Positions 34,201 through 43,419 of a stretch of DNA of 64,000 bases are shown in pieces; positions within the stretch are counted from its first letter, which is position 1; each line of letters opens with the position of its first letter. This stretch comes from Typhlomys cinereus. Its lineage: Eukaryota; Chordata; Mammalia; Rodentia; Platacanthomyidae. The stretch lies in assembly GCA_023101885.1 (NCBI GenBank), contig JALPQD010000642.1, forward strand, positions 1 to 64,000. Reading direction: 5' to 3'. The translations under genes were made by a program, and so were the position numbers. Below the pieces are notes generated by a model, which saw only the letters and a program-made list of their open reading frames with translations, was not told the DNA's origin and did no database searches.

Positions 34201-37200
34201 CACTGTGGTTTCAACAACTGTACTGAGTGGATGCCTTCATCCTCAGTAGAAAAGAACAGCTCATCCTCAAAGTCCACCAAGCACTAAGGACTGACATCCA
34301 TAAATTGTGAAAGTGTCTGAAAGCCAAGATAGACAATGTTTCTTATGGACTGGTAATGGTAACTGTTCTTAAACGATACCTTCTTTTTTTTTTTTTTTTT
34401 TTGAGGATTAAGGTAGAGTTTATTAGAGGAGAGAAAGAACAGAACCCATGAACTCCAGCTTGGAGTGCCATGAGGGACAGATGCCTAAGTAGTACATTCT
34501 TGATAAACAATGACTTCAAGGCCATAGCTATGGAAACAGAAGTTGTAACTTGAAAAATTAGAGATTTGGAAATCAGAAGCTGCCTCAGACTCCTGTGTTG
34601 CCAATTAATTTTAAAGATGGGAAAAGTAATTTTAAGGACGTTCAAAAGCATATAAAACTCTAGATATTAACCAGGGATACCATTAAAAGGACAAAGTCAT
34701 TTGGAAAAGTTCACACCCAGAGTGTAACATTTTAGTAATACCTTTTAATGGAGTAATACTTTTATACCAATGTCACTTATAAATGGAAAAATTATTAACA
34801 AATTCATTATTTTAGGCATTATATTGCTCTTTAAAATACTTGATGTTCTTGTTTATTTTGAGAAAGAATCTCGCTGCGTTGTACATTCTGGTTTTGAATT
34901 CATGAGCTTCAACCTCTTGCTTCTCTTTTTAGTGATTTTATTTTGTGGATTTCTACTTATAATTTCCAAAACAATTTTTTATCTTCTACTAGAGAACGAT
35001 ACCTAGGTTATTTTCTAAAACCCATATCAGATAAATAATCATAATTCTGTGTCCCTTTTGTGAATGAAACTAACTTATATTCCTCCAGGTCACAAGGAGT
35101 GTATGGAGATTCTGCTGGCTAATAATGTTAACATTGACCAAGAGGTGCCTCAGCTGGGAACTCCTCTGTATGTGGCCTGCACCTACCAGAAGGTAGACTG
35201 TGTAAAGAAACTTCTAGAACTAGGTAATTACCAGAAGTCTTTTTATATAAATAAGGTACAAATTTTTTTTAATGGCTCCAAAGATGGGATTCTTACTATG
35301 CTACTCTGGGGTGGAGTGGGGTGGCTCAGTAGATGAGGTGCTTACCATACAAGTGTGAGACTGGAGTCCACATCTCCAGATCCTCAGAACCCACATAAAA
35401 ACCTGATTGGTATAGCTGCCACCTGTCGCCCCAGCCCTTGGAAGGCAGAGTCAGGGAACCCACAGGACAAGCTAACTAGGTACGCTAACAGATTGCAAGC
35501 TCTTTGTTCAACTGAGAGACCATATCTCAGTAAATAAAATGGAGAGAAATTGAAGAAGAAATCCAATGTGTACTTTGGACCCCCACACATAGCTCCTATA
35601 CACATAAGCATGCAAAAAATGAATACAAGAAAAAATCCTTATTGCATATCATTCTTGAATGCAGAGCTTTCCTGGAGAAACAAGTGTATGTGTGTTTTCA
35701 GCTCTGCTTTCTTTGATATTGGTTCTGGGTCCTTGCCATAGATTTTTCGAGTGGCCTCCAGATGGCTGTCAGCAGCACCCGGGGAATGTGTCAAGAAGGC
35801 ATATAGGCCGTCTTTGTGTCACATGTCCATCTCTGAACCAGTCATGGTGGCCAAACAGATATAAGCTACTGAGGAACTCAGGGTTAGATTTTAGTTCATT
35901 CAGAAGCTCTTAGGCTTCACTAGAGACATATGGCTGAGAAGTGCTTCCCTAGAGATAAAACTAGGTGTGGCTACCAGGAGTGTGGTGGACATTTGCTGTA
36001 TACTATTATGCATCTCATGCCAACTTGGTCATTTCAAAATTCTAAGTGACACCTAAAAGGAGCATTCCAGGGAACAGTAAAATACTAACTTTTAGTTGAT
36101 GATTTGACACATTTAACCACTAACATAATTTTTAGAGGTTATATAGTAAGAATCTATAGTTGAGAAATTTAATCTCCCAGATGTTTTTCTGTATCGCTTT
36201 CAGAAAATTTTTTTGATTTAATATACATATATATAGATTTATAATACATTTAGCCTTATTTTTGGCTAAAAACCAAAGTAACTGTGTAAGCAGCAACTTA
36301 AATATTTTATTTTTTATGTCACTGGTCATGTGAGGGAGCAAGTACACTATTTAAAATGACTGCAAGTCCCCAACCTCATGTCTCTCACCAAGTATTTTGG
36401 ACTTGGGCTGGAGAGATGTTTCAGGGGTTAAACTCTGCCTTGCAAGCAGAAGGTCCTGAGTTTGGATCCCAGATCCCACGTAAAAACACCATGTGGAAAT
36501 GGCAATGGCTGGTACCTCTGACCCTGGAAGGTGGAGCCCGGGAAACTTCAGAGCAAAGCAAAGAGAAGGCAGCAAAATCTAGGGTGATTCCCGAAGTCCT
36601 TCTTGGGCCTCTGCAGACACACACAATGCCCTCTGATACACAGAGGCACACACACACAGAGACACACACCCCAAAATTTAAAAAATTAAAAAAAATTTGG
36701 ACTAGTATTGTCTTCAGGAGTAATGTTGAACTCTAGGCTAAAGTGAGACTTTCTCAAAGATTTGTCAAACACGTCGGGGCATTTGCAGTGGGTTTATATG
36801 CAACAGCTCTACTTTCAGAACACTGTGTCTTCCATTGGCACTCAGTGTTAAACTATGGCCATTTGTTTTCTTAAGGAGCCAACGTTGACCAGGGCCATTG
36901 GATGGACACTCCATTGCATGCCGCAGCAAAACAGTCCAGTGTGGAGGTCATCAACCTGCTTGTGGAGTATGGGGCAAACCTGAAGCTCAGAAATGCACAG
37001 GGTAAAAGCCCAATTGATCTCGCTGTTCCAAATAGCAGTGTAGAGCAGGCACTTTTGCTCCATGAAGGTGAGAAGGCGGGGTGTGGTCTTCTCCCCCCCC
37101 CAACACTGTGATCTCTTCTTGTGTCATCCCTAGAATTTTCCTCCTCTTGAATTAAGGGTGGGATGGTGGGAGGCTGAAAGTCCGGACATCACCTCAGTGT

Positions 37201-40200
37201 CTCTTAGGGACATTTTTAATGCACCATGGTATTTATTGGTTCATTTATGTACAAACTGTTGGTTTGTATTTCCCATAACTGGAAAAAATTGGATGCCCCT
37301 AATTTCACATTGAAAGTATTGAACAGCCAGCCATGTTTATCCTAGAAAAAGCACATGATTGAGCCTATGAGAACTCTGCTTTGTGATATAGAAAGGCAGT
37401 CAACCCACAGGTACTTTAAAAATTCAGTCCCCTGCTGCATAAGAACTGTCAATGACAGCTTGTATGTGTATGTGCCAATGCATACACAGCTCATGATCCC
37501 TTGAGATTACATCACCTAGTGATGCTGTAGTCATCTTAGTTTGTATCTGTGCACTGTGTAATGTTTGTCCAATAATGAAGTCACCTAACAATGCAGTTAT
37601 CAAAACGTAAGCAGCAGTTAAGTGACACATGGTTGACCTTGAGTAGGGTGGTAGGAAGGACACAGAGGATGTATTTCAAAAGCCTGACTAAACGGCCAGG
37701 TTGTTTGCTTGTTCTTTAGTCATGGAGTAGGTAGGTCTTCATTCCCCATTCCCTTCTCTGATTTTCACCATGTGACATGAGAGCAACTCCAGATGCTAAA
37801 GACAAAAGGTGGGCTTCTGAAATGCTTTCCACTTCCAGTTCAAAACCATTTGGATGACATTGTGTCCTGAGCCTTCCCTGATCCTTTGTGTGATGGGGAG
37901 AATATTGAAGACAATTTTAGTGATTCGATTTTGCCTGTGGTAACCTGAAGATAACCTGAAGTAAGATTAACCTCATTGACTTCTCAAAACTTTAAATGCA
38001 GGGGGAAGTTTATAGAAACTTACTGTATTCCAGTTACACATAGGAGAGTGAAACACAGAGAGTTTAGCTTCTCAGGGGTCAACCAGGTACTAAAAGTAGA
38101 ACTAGGATGCTGGCCCATCTGCCTACCCCCACAACCATCATTCTTAATGCTCCAAGCCGAAACCTAAATCTTTTGAAACACTTTCAGCAGAAAATGGTTG
38201 TATGTCACTTGGTAGTCTTTTTGTGAAACCACACTCCCATCGTACATACAGTCTATCTGCATGCTGCGTTTATATGCGCTCGGTACACATCTGTTTAAAT
38301 TGACTATGCACACAGACCATCTTGGGATCCCATTCAAATGCAAATTCTGACTAAGGTTGTCTGAGTGGGGGCCTTAGACTCTATATCTAGCAGGCTCCTG
38401 AGAAATGTGGCTGTTGACCCCAATTTAAGCAGCACTAGTTTCACTTATTTCCACAATGTGGGTCCTTAATGGATTATCTTTGATCTGAATTTCCCTTGCA
38501 AATAGTGTGACCTGCCATGCCACATCTGGTTTGAAAAGTGCCTTTACAGCAGTTAGTGGAGAATACAGTTTATAACAGTTCACACTTTTTTCTTCTGCCA
38601 AAAATATTTCCACTGGTCTGGGGCAGTGGCTCAGTGGTCAAGTGCTTGCTGCGAAGTGGGAGGATCTGAATTTGAGTGCTCTGAACCCATGTTCCACAAC
38701 ACGTGTAGCCATGAGCATGGAGGAAATCCATGTAAAGTGGGACATGCAGGAATCCCAGTGCTTTTATGGTGAGATGAAAGGCAGAGATGGGGAGGGATCC
38801 CCAGAAGCTTGTGGGCTTCTTTGTCTGGCAAACAGCATAGTGAACAATGAAGACACCACGTCTCAAGCAAGGTAGAAACTGATGATCGATGTCCAAGGTT
38901 GTCCTCTGACTTCCACACACATATCCTGGCATCACTGTGCCTGCATTCACACACACGCACATGCACACACACGCACAAATGCATAAGCACACAGACATTC
39001 ATGCATGTTGAAGGTCTTTTCAACTCTGGCATCTCCATTCCTTCCAAGTGAGTTCCTTTGTCTTCAGTCTTCTTAAATACACACTGACGTGCTAAGATGA
39101 ATGAACATCAGTTTCACTGGCAATCACATTTGTGACTGGGCATCTCTAGAAAACTAGACGGTTGCATTACTGTTTTCCAGAGAAGCTTAACTGCTTCATT
39201 TTTAATTCTAAGTCTGGCCCCATTCTCAGTTCTGAAGATTTTTGACTAAAGGCAATTGTTTGGTCTTGTGAATAGCTGTCTCTCACACAGATGCACCTTG
39301 TCAATGTGAATCTTAAGTGTCATCTGGTGATTTGCATATGCCGTCTGCTCGTTTTCATAGGGTACAAGATTCTGTTACAGTAGGATTTTTTTTCTTAAAA
39401 AGAAAGTTTGTATAGGCCACTGAGTAATTAGATCTCATTGAGGAAGTCTCCATTGACAGGCATATTAGGAAATAATGAAACCTGGTAAATGGCCCTTTTA
39501 CAAGTAGTATTCCAGTCAAAAGTGTATTCACTCTATTTTAAACTCTCCCTAGCTTTTTGTTTTCCCTTAAGGATTCAGAGCTTCTCAGAGCCATAGGCAC
39601 AAAGACCGTGAAACTCCATGAGACCGAGGTTCAGGGAATAAAGGGATCTAAGTGATTTGAAACTGTTCTGTTCACTCCATTGAGCTGCAATCCTTGCAAG
39701 ACCAGGAGCGACCCTCCAGGTGCAAAGAGGGACCCAGCTGGGACCACCGCATGGGCAGCTAGTCCGCATGGGCAGCTAGTACTGGAAAGTGTGGGAGGAT
39801 TTTGAGAGCTATTTGGCTCCTGGACCCTCCATCTGGCTTTGCCTCTGTGACCATTTACCTGGCTCTTGTGGGTCTTGCATCTTCACCGTAGCCAGCATAT
39901 GTCTTCTGTTAGTCCAGATGATTGAGAATGAGATGCACCCCCTACATGTCCCACTTCTGTCCTAACTTGCCCATGGTAGCCTCCTTGCTTAATATTGATA
40001 ATACAATCACCTGTAGCGGACAAACTTAAGATCGTTGTTTCCCAAAGGGCAAATCAGGCAGTACCCTTTATTTATATTAAGCATTTGCTACCTCATTTCT
40101 ATATACATTAAGCTACAATTCTGGTTCTTGCATTCCTGCCCATCCCACAGGAAACTCACATATATATATTTTTTAAATCCCGTCTCCCAGGTCCACCTGC

Positions 40201-40315
40201 TCTTTCCCAGCTTTGTCGTTTGTGTATCCGGAAGACCTTAGGCCGCCATCGTCATAATACCATCCACCTGCTCGGGCTTCCAGAACCACTGGAAAGATTC
40301 CTTCGATACCAGTAG
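16368..40315 (+). CDS. ASB11: ASB11, ankyrin-repeat/SOCS-box protein 11 (whole gene, seven coding exons)
   Basis: The coding sequence joins 16368-16548, 25860-25939, 28976-29083, 33110-33260, 35089-35223, 36876-37067 and 40191-40315. The sum is 972 nt, giving 323 residues and a stop, the same length as I recall for human ASB11. ASB11 is a substrate receptor of a Cullin-5/Elongin B-C ubiquitin ligase. The literature links it to the ER (BIK and ribophorin 1 as substrates) and to Notch signalling in fish. The N-terminus has a long hydrophobic segment (about residues 12-40), consistent with membrane association. Six ankyrin repeats follow (about 64-256), then a SOCS box (about 273-323) with LCRLCIRKTLG as BC-box and LPEPLERFL near the Cul5 box. 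All seven exons have GT/AG sites and an open frame. Confidence 0.97.
16983..17037. repeat. (CA)n microsatellite
   Basis: About 25 CA units ending in CGCACACCC. Confidence 0.98.
20560..20813 (-). mobile_element. tRNA-headed SINE, antisense, near full length
   Basis: The antisense head ends at 20813 (TAACCCCTGAGCCATCTCTGCAGCCC read on +). The body is complete through CTCAGAGGGCACTGTG, and a short GT stretch is at the tail side. Confidence 0.92.
20830..21035 (-). mobile_element. B1-ID composite SINE, antisense
   Basis: Degenerate antisense B1 words (CAGGCTTGCCTCAAAATA...GATCCTCCTGCTTCCACCCC) are followed by TAGGGGTCAAACTCATAGC and GTAGGCCAGTACCCCACCATC, an ID-type head in antisense. Confidence 0.6.
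21342..21577 (+). mobile_element. tRNA-headed SINE, sense, with head deletion
   Basis: The head reads GGGTTGGAGAGATGACTCAG and then jumps to GGTTCGAATCCCAG, so the spacer between the A-box and B-box regions (about 40 bases in other copies) is missing. The body and the CA- and A-rich tail are normal. Confidence 0.88.
21690..22080. other. CpG-rich segment inside ASB11 intron 1
   Basis: CpG pairs are dense here compared with the AT-rich intron around it (for example AAACGCGGG, GGCGGACGCTG, GTTCGCGATCC, ATTCGAAATGCG). A CCTCCATCTTGGGGCGGGGC stretch at the left edge resembles a YY1 word beside a GC box. A 79-codon open frame runs on the minus strand (21847-22086). On the + strand a frame reads ...FTMLDEFPPFPGVSEKEEPV.... 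I recognise no protein. It could be an alternative ASB11 promoter, a retrocopy or a lost exon. Confidence 0.4.
22224..22303. repeat. (CT)n microsatellite
   Basis: About 80 bases of nearly pure CT. The serine/leucine-rich frame across it is an artefact. Confidence 0.98.
22440..22778 (+). pseudogene. Coding-like segment, unidentified, with one internal stop
   Basis: One frame from about 22459 to 22758 reads like an acidic protein, broken by a single TAG near 22594. Pieces include WEVYEEQDVLALLDGLERD before the stop and HFEEEWSHFEDLLSSEELSQ after it. It closes with TGA, and a strong donor-like GAAG|GTAAGTG follows at 22778-22779. I do not recognise the protein. It may be the decayed remnant of an X-linked gene or retrogene, or chance. 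It sits in ASB11 intron 1 next to the CpG-rich segment. Confidence 0.3.
23560..24000. mobile_element. Ancient interspersed repeat, unclassified
   Basis: Words such as CAATCTGGAACAGTTCCTCA, AGGTTATGCTTTGGGGGCA and CAGGTGACACCTGCAATGCC occur in the order of a mammal-wide old repeat that I cannot name with certainty. Confidence 0.4.
25100..25240 (+). mobile_element. MIR SINE
   Basis: ATAAGGAAACAAAGCTCAGA, a decayed middle, then GTAGGGCTCGAACCCAGGCA match the order of a sense MIR. Confidence 0.7.
25378..25545. repeat. TTTC/TTTG-rich tract followed by (CT)n
   Basis: About 95 bases of CTTT/GTTT units lead into about 70 bases of CT. An antisense ID-type SINE head (25550-25605) adjoins it, so the tract probably grew from that element's A-rich tail. 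Confidence 0.95.
25550..25605 (-). mobile_element. ID-type SINE, antisense
   Basis: TGCTGGGAATCAAATCCAGC...GCAAGTGCTCTATCACTGAG...CATACCCCAAGCTCC is an antisense ID/B1-ID head. Confidence 0.75.
25860..25939 (+). CDS. ASB11: ASB11 coding exon 2
   Basis: This 80-nt exon carries residues 61-87: DCWADRSPLHEAAAQGRLLA..., the first half of ankyrin repeat 1. Phase is 1 in and 0 out. The donor is CACAA|GTAAGT. The matching ASB9 exon (60877-60956) has the same length and phase. Confidence 0.96.
26965..27092 (-). mobile_element. B1 SINE, antisense
   Basis: GGAGCCCAGGCTAGTCTATT..., TGCTGCCACCTCCCTAATGC, then TGGGATTATAGGCAAGTGCC, in the order of an antisense B1. Confidence 0.8.
27570..27705 (-). mobile_element. 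B1 SINE, antisense
   Basis: CAGGGTCTTATGCAGCCCAG, TTCCTGCCTCTACCTCCCAA and TAATTACAGGCATGGGTTAG occur in antisense B1 order. Confidence 0.8.
28183..28255. repeat. (CT)n microsatellite
   Basis: About 70 bases of CT with a few CC interruptions at the left edge. Confidence 0.97.
28976..29083 (+). CDS. ASB11: ASB11 coding exon 3
   Basis: This 108-nt exon, phase 0 at both ends, carries residues 88-123. It finishes ankyrin repeat 1 and carries most of repeat 2 (SALHEACLGGHVACTKALLE). The acceptor is CTGTAG|GGTGTC and the donor is GCCCAC|GTGAGT. Confidence 0.97.
30004..30272 (+). mobile_element. tRNA-headed SINE, sense, near full length
   Basis: GGAGCTGGTGAGATGGCTCAG head, GAGTTCGGGTCCTAGATCCC B-box region, full body, CA run, and AAATAAATAAATAAAATAG tail. 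Confidence 0.93.
30677..31016 (+). mobile_element. MaLR-type LTR
   Basis: It has CATGGTTTGAAATGTGTCCC at the 5' side, GGTGGAGCCTTGCTGGAGGA, a GGGCCTTGAGG block, TCTGGAACTGTAAGC, and a TTCTCTCAAAGCAACAG...AGTACA end. It shares these blocks with 40948-41303 and 58021-58336. Confidence 0.8.
31427..31680 (-). pseudogene. Possible processed 3' end of an unidentified mRNA
   Basis: Read on the minus strand, it ends with AATAAA (complement of 31455-31460), about 18 bases of sequence, then a run of 10 A (31427-31436 on +). This is the layout of a retrocopied mRNA 3' end. A 99-codon minus-strand frame covers it, but the sequence matches no protein I know and may be 3' UTR. The 5' limit is uncertain. 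Confidence 0.4.
32170..32560 (+). mobile_element. Old ERVL/MaLR-like repeat
   Basis: It has CTCTGGGGGTGTCTGTGAGG, AGAGAAGGAAGACCC, GTTAGCCTAAGGCATTTTCT and a CTGAAACTCTAAACCCAAGC block, in an order found in rodent LTR-derived repeats. It is diverged. Confidence 0.5.
32925..33025 (+). mobile_element. MIR-like fragment
   Basis: ACCAGGAGCCAGGCAATATTCTAAGTG resembles the MIR 5' core (CTATGTGCCAGGCACTGTTCTAAG). The rest is decayed. Confidence 0.55.
33110..33260 (+). CDS. ASB11: ASB11 coding exon 4
   Basis: This 151-nt exon carries residues 124-173 and one base of codon 174: ankyrin repeat 3 (TPLFNACCSGSVECINVLLE) and the start of repeat 4 (SPIHETVRN). The donor is GAACG|GTAAGT. Confidence 0.97.
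33348..33650 (+). mobile_element. B4/RSINE-type composite SINE
   Basis: A degenerate tRNA-type head (GGGCTGGGAAAATAGTTCAG) is followed by B1-like TTGTAATCCCAGTTTTGAG. A GGGGCTTGTTGGCTTGCTGG block and a CA-rich end follow. Confidence 0.65.
33733..34035 (+). mobile_element. tRNA-headed SINE, sense, full length with clear target-site duplication
   Basis: This is a complete element from the GGGCTGGAGAGGTGGCTCAG head to a CA and AATAATAAAAAATATT tail. Perfect 16-bp repeats flank it at 33717-33732 and 34036-34051. It is a good reference copy for the family. It belongs to the subtype whose body ends in CGAATTCGTCCGTGGTTCTA, shared with 13082-13213 and 45234-45445. Confidence 0.95.
34384..34480 (-). 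mobile_element. Poly(A)-tailed repeat, unclassified, antisense
   Basis: A run of about 18 T (34385-34402) is followed by GAGGATTAAGG, GTTTATTAGAGGAGAGAAAG and a GGAGTGCCATGAGGGAC block. The same blocks occur at 55150-55305. On the minus strand it ends with AATAAA and a poly(A) tail, as a retroposed RNA would. Confidence 0.5.
35089..35223 (+). CDS. ASB11: ASB11 coding exon 5
   Basis: This 135-nt exon carries residues 174-218 and one base of codon 219. It finishes ankyrin repeat 4 (HKECMEILLANNVN) and carries most of repeat 5 (GTPLYVACTYQKVDCVKKLL). The donor is AACTAG|GTAATT. Confidence 0.97.
35318..35622 (+). mobile_element. B4-type SINE
   Basis: TGGGGTGGCTCAGTAGATGAG head, CATATCTCAGTAAATAAAATGG middle, and a CACATAGCTCCTATACACAT end. 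It is diverged. Confidence 0.65.
36405..36695 (+). mobile_element. tRNA-headed SINE, sense, near full length
   Basis: GGGCTGGAGAGATGTTTCAGG head, full body, CA/GA-rich tail then A-rich end. TTTGGACT at 36396-36403 and 36696-36703 is the likely target-site duplication. Confidence 0.93.
36876..37067 (+). CDS. ASB11: ASB11 coding exon 6
   Basis: This 192-nt exon carries residues 219-282 and one base of codon 283: ankyrin repeat 6 (TPLHAAAKQSSVEVINLLVE), the linker with LRNAQGKSPIDLAVP, and the start of the SOCS region (EQALLLHE). The donor is GAAG|GTGAGA. Confidence 0.97.
38325..38440 (+). mobile_element. MER5A-like hAT DNA transposon fragment
   Basis: CAAATGCAAATTCTGACTAAGG, GGGGGCCTTAGACTCTATATC, CTCCTGAGAAATGTGGCTGTTG and AAGCAGCACTAG follow the MER5A order, as known from mammals. 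Confidence 0.6.
38616..38985 (+). mobile_element. B4-type SINE
   Basis: It has a GGGGCAGTGGCTCAGTGGTC head, B4-like body words (GGAATCCCAGTGCTTTTATGG, CCCCAGAAGCTTGTGGGC) and a CACACACGCACATGCACACA end. Confidence 0.7.
40191..40315 (+). CDS. ASB11: ASB11 coding exon 7 (SOCS box)
   Basis: It encodes residues 283-323 and TAG. GPPALSQLCRLCIRKTLG is the BC-box part that binds Elongin C. LPEPLERFLRYQ at the end is the Cul5-side LPxP-type motif. The middle (HRHNTIHLLG) is less conserved than in human as I recall it. Confidence 0.96.
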
Positions 40316-40740
40316 TCCTTATTATCCACAGGAAGACACTTGGGAATGTGTAGGCTGTTATCCATTGTACCTAGGATACTTAGTAGGCACAGCCAGTGGT
40401 TAGAACCACTCCCTGTAGTCTAAATAAACTCAGTCAATAAGAGTAACTTTGCTGTGAATCCAAACACTTCAGGCAATCAAACTCCCGGTTAGGTTAATAA
40501 TGTCTTTTATCAAGAAGCAAGCAGAAACTTTCATAATTTTAGATATTGTTAATCAAGTTAAGAAAACTGAAGCAGAGTTAAAATTATAGGCTCTTTTCTG
40601 AATACTGCATACACGCATGTACATAGGATTGGGATAGATGTTAAGTGTTCCAAGATGCATTCTTTAATTCCTCTCTTTTATCGTAGTTCCTTTTTGTTTA
40701 CTTCCTTGAATAAATATCTGCTGCAATTTTGAGTTGTGTG
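40316..40740 (+). other. ASB11: ASB11 3' UTR
   Basis: There are two candidate AATAAA signals: 40423-40428, and 40709-40714. The second is followed by GAGTTGTGTGACTTTTTTAATGTG, a strong GT/T-rich downstream element, and is preferred. The UTR would then be about 0.4 kb. Confidence 0.6.
40709..40714 (+). promoter_or_regulatory. ASB11: Preferred poly(A) signal of ASB11
   Basis: AATAAA with a GT/T-rich element about 15-40 bases downstream. Confidence 0.6.
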
Positions 40741-40947
40741 ACTTTTTTAATGTGTAAAAAAAAACTGCACACTTTGGGGATATTGCAGTTACTTGGGATT
40801 TCTGGTGAGTATGATATTGGTGAATAAGCAAGATTTTGAATAATTAGCTCACCCATAGGTTGGAATTTATTGCTTATTGCTTCTGATATTCAATAATCCC
40901 TCTTGACATTAATGGTTGTAGGATGGTGCAAAACAAGGGTCCCTCAC

Positions 40948-41303
40948 TGTCATGGTTTGAAATGTGACCCTCAAAGCCTCATATGTCTGGGAAGGTCATG
41001 GCAACTTTACAGGTGGAGCCTTGCTGGAGGAAGGTGGTCACAAGGGGTGGGCCTTGAGGTGGACGAGTCCCACCCTACCTCCAGGAGGAGTCTGCCTTTG
41101 CACCAAGCAGTCTGGTAGTTCTCAGCATTGCAGATAGGAGTGACTTAGCCTGACTCCAGTTTCAGCCAGCCAACCATGCTGCCTCCACTATGAAAGACTG
41201 GATCTCCCCTCTGGAACCGAAAGTTGAATAAATCTCCTTTTCTCTCTTAAGCTAATTGACTTTGAATGTTCTCTCACAGCAACACACAAGAGTAACTGTC
41301 ACA
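40948..41303 (+). mobile_element. MaLR-type solo LTR
   Basis: It starts TGTCATGGTTTGAAATGTGA and ends AGTAACTGTCACA, with CTCAC before and CCTAC after as a near 5-bp target-site duplication. It shares GGTGGAGCCTTGCTGGAGGA and the GGGCCTTGAGGTGGA block with the copies at 30677 and 58021. A TTGAATAAATCTCC poly(A) signal lies near 41224. Confidence 0.85.
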
Positions 41304-41824
41304 CCTACCAACCTGAATTCACAAATGTTGTCTGTTATATGATGTTGCCTAATATTTATTTATTTTCAAAGTCAAGATCTTTGTGGGGGTCTTAGAATAA
41401 TTTCATGTTGATAGCAGCTTTCAAGATGGGCTCAGTGTTAAATATATAAAGAAACTTCTATTGTCTGCTGCTTCTTCCAGCTTTATCCCTCACATCTTGA
41501 GTTATTGTTTGTAAAATATTGATGCTATACAGACTTTCAGTAAAACCTGAAGCATATAGGATATCCTGGTTATTTTTAGATAATATTAAGGAAAAGTCCA
41601 GATGACTTATCTGACTCTACATACTATGGGATATGTATTACATTACATAGTGGCAAGAATATGTAAAATTGCCTGATTTAAATAGGATGGAACTGCTGCT
41701 ATGATCGATGGATGCAACAGCAAAAGCATAACTTCTTGAATTTTCGTAAGTCTTACAGAGGGCAATTTTTGTTAGTCTTGGAGTAAGTTGTGAGATAGTC
41801 CAAAATCCATGAAAGGAATTTCTT

Positions 41825-42375
41825 TAAATTTTATTTTATTTATTTTTTCCACTCAAACAAACTTGATAGGTACCCCATTCCAATCCCTCCCTCCACCCCT
41901 TCCTGGATCCCCTTGCTCCTTCCCCTCTTTCCCCTTCCTTTCTCCCCTCCCTCCTTTTCTCTCAGTGCCCCCTCCCCCATTCCTGGAGCAAACTTCCCTC
42001 TGGGTCCTCCTCTCTGATGAGGTGTAAGGACTCAGTAGCATTACCTAGAGCTCTTTCTTGTGTGCCCCTTTAGTATAGGAACACTATTGTGGCTGTTAAT
42101 CCCTTGCCTCTAAGGATCCTAGTGCCTGTGATCCATGCTAGACTTTGGGGGATCAATGATATGTCGGTCATTGTGCAGGTCATGCAAAGCTCTATTATGA
42201 TTACTTCGACCCTAACTTGTGTGGAGTATCTTGCATATCATTGCTCCTCCTCATCTTTAGGCTCTTACAATCTTACAGGCCCCTCTTCCTCAAATTTCCC
42301 TGAGCTTTGGGATGGGGAGAGATTAGGCTGGCCTGCTTCCTGGTGATTAATGTAGGGTCTCTGATATTCTGAATT
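41825..42375 (-). mobile_element. Rodent L1 3' end, antisense
   Basis: A long C/T-rich stretch (about 41880-41985; polypurine on the L1 strand) is followed by TCATTGTGCAGGTCATGCAA-like and CCCTGAGCTTTGGGATGGGG blocks. The same blocks recur at 55618-56300. The polypurine tract followed by such sequence is typical of rodent L1 3' UTRs. Confidence 0.6.
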
Positions 42376-42942
42376 ATGGTTTGTTTTTTTTTCATGCAAG
42401 GAATTATAATTGTATCTGTTCCCAATATTAAATGGCAGAGTTATCTCACTGATACCTACACTTCAGCCTGTGAATGGTGAGATTCTGAATTAGTGAGATG
42501 AATAGTGGCACATACAGAAATGTTACCAAGGGACAGGAATAGAAAGTGTGCCCAAGGTAACATGAATGAATAGCTACAAGTTAAAAGAGATCAGATGAGA
42601 TGAGAAAAAGAGAAAGCTGATTGAGAGAGAACATGGATTTGAAATAGATTGGGGGTGGGTGCCATTTGAGCCTCTGCTAGCTGTGAAGATCAGTGGATGG
42701 GTAACTCTGCTCTTATTGCAGGACATTCGGGAACTGGGGATTCTTCTCTTTAAATTGGTCTCATAAATGCATTTTTCCCTCCACTGGGATGTTACTGAAT
42801 CCTTAGGTCTTATGTTAAGGTCCAGGAAGCCTGTGGCTACAAAGAACTTGAGGTCTGTTGTCCCATGCCTTTTAGAAACTGCAGATCAGGAATACAACAA
42901 GATATAGATGGATTCCCCAAGCCTATTTTTTTTTTTTTGGTG

Positions 42943-42943
<1 letters not shown>

Positions 42944-42988
<45 letters not shown>
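42944..42988. repeat. (GT)n microsatellite
   Basis: About 22 GT units, preceded by a 10-T run and TGGTGCTCT. Confidence 0.98.
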
Positions 42989-42989
<1 letters not shown>

Positions 42990-43419
42990 CCAGAACTGGA
43001 TCCTGAGAGACTACTCACCGGACCTAATTTGATAATCCAGGTCCCTGCATCTTTAGGGCTATTGAGGTCTATGAATAAAGGTACCATATCAGACGCAAGA
43101 TAATCATTACATTTCCTGTAAGTCCTATGTTCCATTAAACTATATTTACACCACCATACCAATCATCTGTTTTTATGAAAGTGACAAAGATCATTTCATT
43201 TTTCATGCTAAATATGTTTTGCTTTTAAAAGAGCATCATAGTTTTGCATTTAATTGTACTTGAAGTGCTATAAAATTTGTATTTGAAAATGTTCTAGAAA
43301 AATCCTCAATTCATTTGGCACACTTTATTCAGTGTCTATTATGTGTTGGACACTATAGAATAGTGTGAAACAGACATGTTGGTCCTTGGAAAACTTTGTT
43401 GTCAATGGGGCAATAGGAT

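Larger units (their letters stand above)
33261..35088 (+). other. ASB11: ASB11 intron 4
   Basis: It contains a B4/RSINE-type composite (33348-33650), a full-length SINE with 16-bp target-site duplication (33733-34035) and a poly(T)-led unclassified repeat (34384-34480). The remainder shows nothing gene-like. The acceptor is CCTCCAG|GTCACA. Confidence 0.85.
35224..36875 (+). other. ASB11: ASB11 intron 5
   Basis: It contains a B4-type SINE (35318-35622), unique AT-rich sequence, and a full-length tRNA-headed SINE (36405-36695). The acceptor is TTTCTTAAG|GAGCC. Confidence 0.85.
37068..40190 (+). other. ASB11: ASB11 intron 6
   Basis: It contains a possible MIR (37940-38130), a MER5A-like piece (38325-38440), a B4-type SINE (38616-38985) and a two-copy 17-bp tandem repeat (39747-39780). 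Otherwise nothing is seen. The acceptor is GTCTCCCAG|GTCC. Confidence 0.8.

Noticed and set aside
39747..39780. Two tandem copies of CCGCATGGGCAGCTAGT
   Set aside because: A single short duplication in unique intron sequence; nothing suggests function.
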